In this document: positions 60,701 through 64,000 of the stretch, one piece after another
Layout: each line of letters begins with the position of its first letter
How positions within the stretch are numbered: the stretch's first letter is position 1
Origin: Owenia fusiformis
Lineage: Eukaryota; Annelida; Polychaeta; Sabellida; Oweniidae
Reading direction: 5' to 3'
Length of the DNA: 64,000 bases
Assembly: GCA_903813345.2 (NCBI GenBank)
Contig: CAIIXF020000011.1
Coordinates: 22,179,754 to 22,243,753 of the forward strand
Translations under genes and position numbers: made by a program
The notes under the pieces: generated by a model
Told to the model about the DNA's origin: nothing
The model's database searches: none
The model's input: only the letters and a program-made list of their open reading frames with translations

Positions 60701-63700
60701 TATACGCCTGGGGTTTCTCTTTGGCAATATCATTGGTAAGCTACATATTCAATGTATAAAAGTCACTGTTTCAGCAATTTTGAACACCATATGTAATTGT
60801 ATGTATTTAGGGATGCATTATTCCAACAAACAATGTTTAAAACATGAGTCTTTGTGTAAAATAGCCTGTTTTTGATACAATGTGCAGTATGTTCCTACCC
60901 AACTTTCTGTTAACAAAGTATTGAGACATTATCAAACCAGCAATTACCTTTTAATAAATCTCAACAGGATACCTTTTCAGTAATTGTGCAAGAATTGCAT
61001 GGAAAAATAAAAAAACTCTTGAAATAAAAGACTTGGTAAGAGTTTTGATAATTCATTATCTTTTGAAATATGTATTTCCCTTGGGATATACTGTATACCC
61101 TATATCCAAAACATCCCATAACATAAACTTCACATATTGTAGATATTGGTGTCCGTGTATGCTGACTACATTGCTCCATTGTTTGACAAATTCACTCCCC
61201 TCCCTGAAGGTGAACTGAGGACAGGTATTGAGAAGCTAGCTGCCAGTATTGAATTCCCCCTCAAGAAACTCTATGTCGTTGATGGTAAGTTTTGATTTCC
61301 CTCTCAAGAAACAAACTGGTGCTTTGATGGGCGTACTAGCAGAGCGGATGGGTGGTACAAGGAAACTGTTTATCCATTTTTACTCTAATTTGTACAGATG
61401 CAATAGTAGACTTGTGCCAAGATCTGATTAGGTTCAGGGCATGCTGGGTAATTTACACAGCGTCACCCTAAATTCCAAGACTGAAACTCTGTGATAAATA
61501 CCACTGTGCATCAACAATCCTTTTGCAGTATAATATTATTTACACCAGTAACACTGTGATCAATTGTTATTCAACAAAACCTGTGTACACTGAACACCTA
61601 TGAATCCATAAATGTGTTCCCTACAGGTAGGTGTTCACTACAGAGAGGCAACTTTATACAGAAGTGACTGGAGTATGTGCTGAGAAGAGGTGTTCACAAA
61701 GATAGGTTTTACTGTACATGTATGTCTAAATGTGAATCATAAATAATTCTTACTGCAGGTTCGAAAAGATCATCTCACAGTAATGCCTATTTCTATGGTT
61801 TCTGGAAGAACAAGCGAATTGTTCTATTTGACACACTCCTTGAGGACTATGCCAAAGAAGAGGATGCCAAGAAAACAGATGAGTCAAATGAGGTAATATT
61901 TCTATGAAATAGTTCTGAAATGAATGCATTGTTTTGCTGGTTTAAACAATCTCCTCAGCTTGTATTTAGATACCTAGTACTTTATGCTCACATGGTTTAT
62001 TGACCTTGATATGTGTTTATTTTTAGCATGTGATTTGCAATGTAGGCAGCGTTTGCCAAGGAGGAGTCCACATATTAAAAAATTCCATTTCATCATTTTG
62101 GCCCAAAATCACCTGAATAATGTTCAGAATGGCAAAGAACTGCATGATTTTCAAAGAAAATTTTGTCAGGGATTGGATTCACTCGCACCCCTGAACTCCC
62201 CCTGGCTACGGGCCTTAGCAATGTTCACTTAAGACAGGTTTCACTGTATTCATAAACCTTTTTAATAATTTGGCACAATGGGTCAATATAACCTACTTGA
62301 GATTTGTTTTGCTCATCGTATAGGAAAAGTAGTACTTAATACACTAGTTCGCTACTTTGTAGATGTATGGCACGTATATGTGTACATGTATTGGCAATTA
62401 ATGTTTGGTGATAGCTAGTAGGAGTGTCAGGGACCGCTGACAGATTATTATTTTGAACCAAAAAATTGAATTATATTTTTGGCGGTCTCAGTAAATCAAT
62501 GGGGTAATCAGGTCCTACGTGCTTTTTACAGGCCCAGAAATCAATGCTCGCTTATAAATGTAGCAAAATCTTTTTTCGTTCGTGGGATATTTTTTTCACC
62601 ATATAACCGAACGGGAAGTTTTTGAATAGGACTACATGATCTGAATGGATGTGAGGATTCGATGGGCTGGGATTTGAGAAATTATGATTTGAACTTTGCC
62701 AATTTTACATGTATTCCAATGGGTGAAAAAGTAAGTTGCTTTCTACCTAATAGGGTCAATATAACCTACTTGAGATTTGTTTTGCTCATCGTATAGGAAA
62801 AGTAGTACTTAATACACTAGTTCGCTACTTTGTAGATGTATGGCACGTATATGTGTACATGTATTGGCAATTAATGTTTGGTGATAGCTAGTAGGAGTGT
62901 CAGGGACCGCTGACAGATTATTATTTTGAACCAAAAAATTGAATTATATTTTTGGCGGTCTCAGTAAATCAATGGGGTAATCAGGTCCTACGTGCTTTTT
63001 ACAGGCCCAGAAATCAATGCTCGCTTATAAATGTAGCAAAATCTTTTTTCGTTCGTGGGATATTTTTTTCACCATATAACCGAACGGGAAGTTTTTGAAT
63101 AGGACTACATGATCTGAATGGATGTGAGGATTCGATGGGCTGGGATTTGAGAAATTATGATTTGAACTTTGCCAATTTTACATGTATTCCAATGGGTGAA
63201 AAAGTAAGTTGCTTTCTACCTAATAGGGTCAATATAACCTACTTGAGATTTGTTTTGCTCATCGTATAGGAAAAGTAGTACTTAATACACTAGTTCGCTA
63301 CTTTGTAGATGTATGGCACGTATATGTGTACATGTATTGGCAATTAATGTTTGGTGATAGCTAGTAGGAGTGTCAGGGACCGCTGACAGATTATTATTTT
63401 GAACCAAAAAATTGAATTATATTTTTGGCGGTCTCAGTAAATCAATGGGGTAATCAGGTCCTACGTGCTTTTTACAGGCCCAGAAATCAATGCTCGCTTA
63501 TAAATGTAGCAAAATCTTTTTTCGTTCGTGGGATATTTTTTTCACCATATAACCGAACGGGAAGTTTTTGAATAGGACTACATGATCTGAATGGATGTGA
63601 GGATTCGATGGGCTGGGATTTGAGAAATTATGATTTGAACTTTGCCAATTTTACATGTATTCCAATGGGTGAAAAAGTAAGTTGCTTTCTACCAATGTTG

Positions 63701-63891
63701 ATATCTTTCAGGAATCTGAATCCACCAAAGATGAGAGCACCACTAAAACAGAAGACACCCCCAATGATACCACCGAAGAAAAACCTAAGAAGAAAGTAGG
63801 TTGTAATAATGAAGAGGTGTTAGCAGTTCTTGGCCATGAGTTGGGCCATTGGAAACTTAACCACAATCTAAAGAATCTCCTTATAGGGCAG
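57720..63891 (+). CDS. ZMPSTE24: CAAX prenyl protease 1 (Ste24 family), 5' eight coding exons
   Basis: ER and inner-nuclear-membrane zinc protease that removes the AAX tripeptide from farnesylated CAAX proteins and, in animals with it, processes prelamin A. Exons: 57720-57809, 59255-59401, 59624-59710, 60213-60329, 60583-60735, 61143-61284, 61759-61892, 63712-63891. They give 350 residues with all phases consistent; the gene runs off the window. Conserved parts: transmembrane segment 1 ([21 protein letters not shown] region), [78 protein letters not shown] and the zinc motif [13 protein letters not shown]. The third zinc ligand (Glu) and C-terminal membrane segments lie beyond 64000. An acidic Thr/Lys-rich linker before HELGH is longer and more divergent than its surroundings, as in other species. 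Confidence 0.95.
57998..58564. mobile_element. 567 bp fold-back element in ZMPSTE24 intron 1
   Basis: Arms of about 185 bp (57998-58180 and 58371-58564) are inverted copies with scattered differences. Each contains the perfect palindrome CAGGACTATAGTCCTG near its outer end. The core (about 58226-58335) contains AACTTATTTCAACCGTC and CCGCCATCTTGGAAAG and resembles the TAF12 5' region at about 54525-54620 in order and spacing. Confidence 0.85.
58583..58681. repeat. 49 bp direct tandem duplication
   Basis: TTAGCCAACAATATTGTAAC followed by GACTTAGGATAGAAATACCA occurs twice with one difference near the start of the unit (GTCTCCC against GTTTCCC). It directly follows the fold-back element. Confidence 0.9.
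59787..59937. mobile_element. 151 bp fold-back MITE
   Basis: AGAGCAGATGTTATATCGAC at the left and the inverse of AGAGCAGATGTAATATCGAC at the right, continuing through AAATACACCC to TAGGC. ZMPSTE24 intron 3. Confidence 0.8.
60036..60200. mobile_element. 165 bp MITE-like palindromic element
   Basis: Short ends GGTAGTGTT and AACACTACC, with an internal hairpin TTCACATAAGGGACATGTC / GGACTTATGTGAA. It ends 12 bp before the ZMPSTE24 exon at 60213, so it may have supplied part of that acceptor region. Confidence 0.55.
61575..61720. mobile_element. GTGAACACC-family MITE, subfamily 1
   Basis: From AAAACCTGTGTACACTGAAC to AGATAGGTTTTACTGTA. It shares TTTATACAGAAGTGACTGGA and GTATGTGCTGAGAAGAGGTG with the copy at 29798-29940. 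ZMPSTE24 intron 6. Confidence 0.65.
62280..63693. repeat. Threefold 473 bp tandem repeat in ZMPSTE24 intron 7
   Basis: Units begin GGGTCAATATAACCTACTTG at 62280, 62753 and 63226; the third ends near 63693. By reading, the copies appear identical or nearly so. Each ends with GGGTGAAAAA|GTAAGTTGCT, a consensus-like donor on the gene's strand. The unit contains no known exon. It is either a very recent expansion or an assembly duplication. Confidence 0.93.
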
Positions 63892-64000
63892 GTGAGTGAC
63901 TGGCAGTATAAACTATAGTATGTGGACATTTCTCTTAGGTCTTCTGACTGGAGAGCTCATTCAAAACACATTTAACTTTAAATGGAAAACCTAGGAATCG

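Noticed and set aside
1-64000. tRNA, rRNA and other structured RNA genes
   Set aside because: No cloverleaf with paired A and B boxes or other recognisable RNA gene was seen on reading; a covariance-model scan would be needed to exclude them firmly.

Overview
This is metazoan nuclear DNA: AT-rich, with many GT-AG introns, a housekeeping gene set and dense small DNA transposons and minisatellites. A betaine-homocysteine methyltransferase gene, vertebrate-like intron density, a mariner relic, many MITEs and a pearl/Helentron-like element with a tandem core suggest a marine invertebrate, most likely a lophotrochozoan such as a mollusc. That placement is inference.

Layout. From 1 to 5528 lies sequence downstream of (or the long 3' UTR of) a PPP6R gene. 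From 5529 to 34356, on the minus strand, is a protein phosphatase 6 regulatory subunit (SAPS) gene. I could trace 26 coding exons that join without a phase break into 1006 residues. Its largest intron (8408-14735) holds, on the opposite strand, a tandem pair of small genes of unknown function (12548-13027 and 14053-14538), a mariner copy and a roughly 0.9 kb tandem array. From 34357 to 43217 is intergenic DNA with a perfect 129 bp inverted repeat, a LINE tail and a 1.9 kb terminal-inverted-repeat element that carries a nested MITE. From 43218 to 48569, plus strand, is a 7-exon BHMT-type methyltransferase (355 aa, all three zinc cysteines present). From 51505 to 54352, minus strand, is a 6-exon TAF12 (184 aa). 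From 57720 to the window end, plus strand, are the first eight coding exons of ZMPSTE24, up to and including the HELGH zinc motif.

The four main genes are unrelated housekeeping functions: phosphatase targeting, one-carbon metabolism, TFIID/SAGA transcription and CAAX protein processing. BHMT and TAF12 are convergent. TAF12 and ZMPSTE24 are divergent around an ETS/YY1-type promoter zone.

The most unusual signals are four. (1) Tandem duplications repeatedly arise across exon-intron junctions, so arrays of decoy splice sites sit beside true ones in two genes. (2) The intron-nested paralogue pair encodes an unrecognised 159-161 aa family, with a mariner inserted in the promoter side of one copy and the matching empty site in the other. 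(3) Two fold-back elements at the 5' ends of two different genes appear to share a core but have unrelated arms. (4) A third fold-back has a core resembling the TAF12 5' region.
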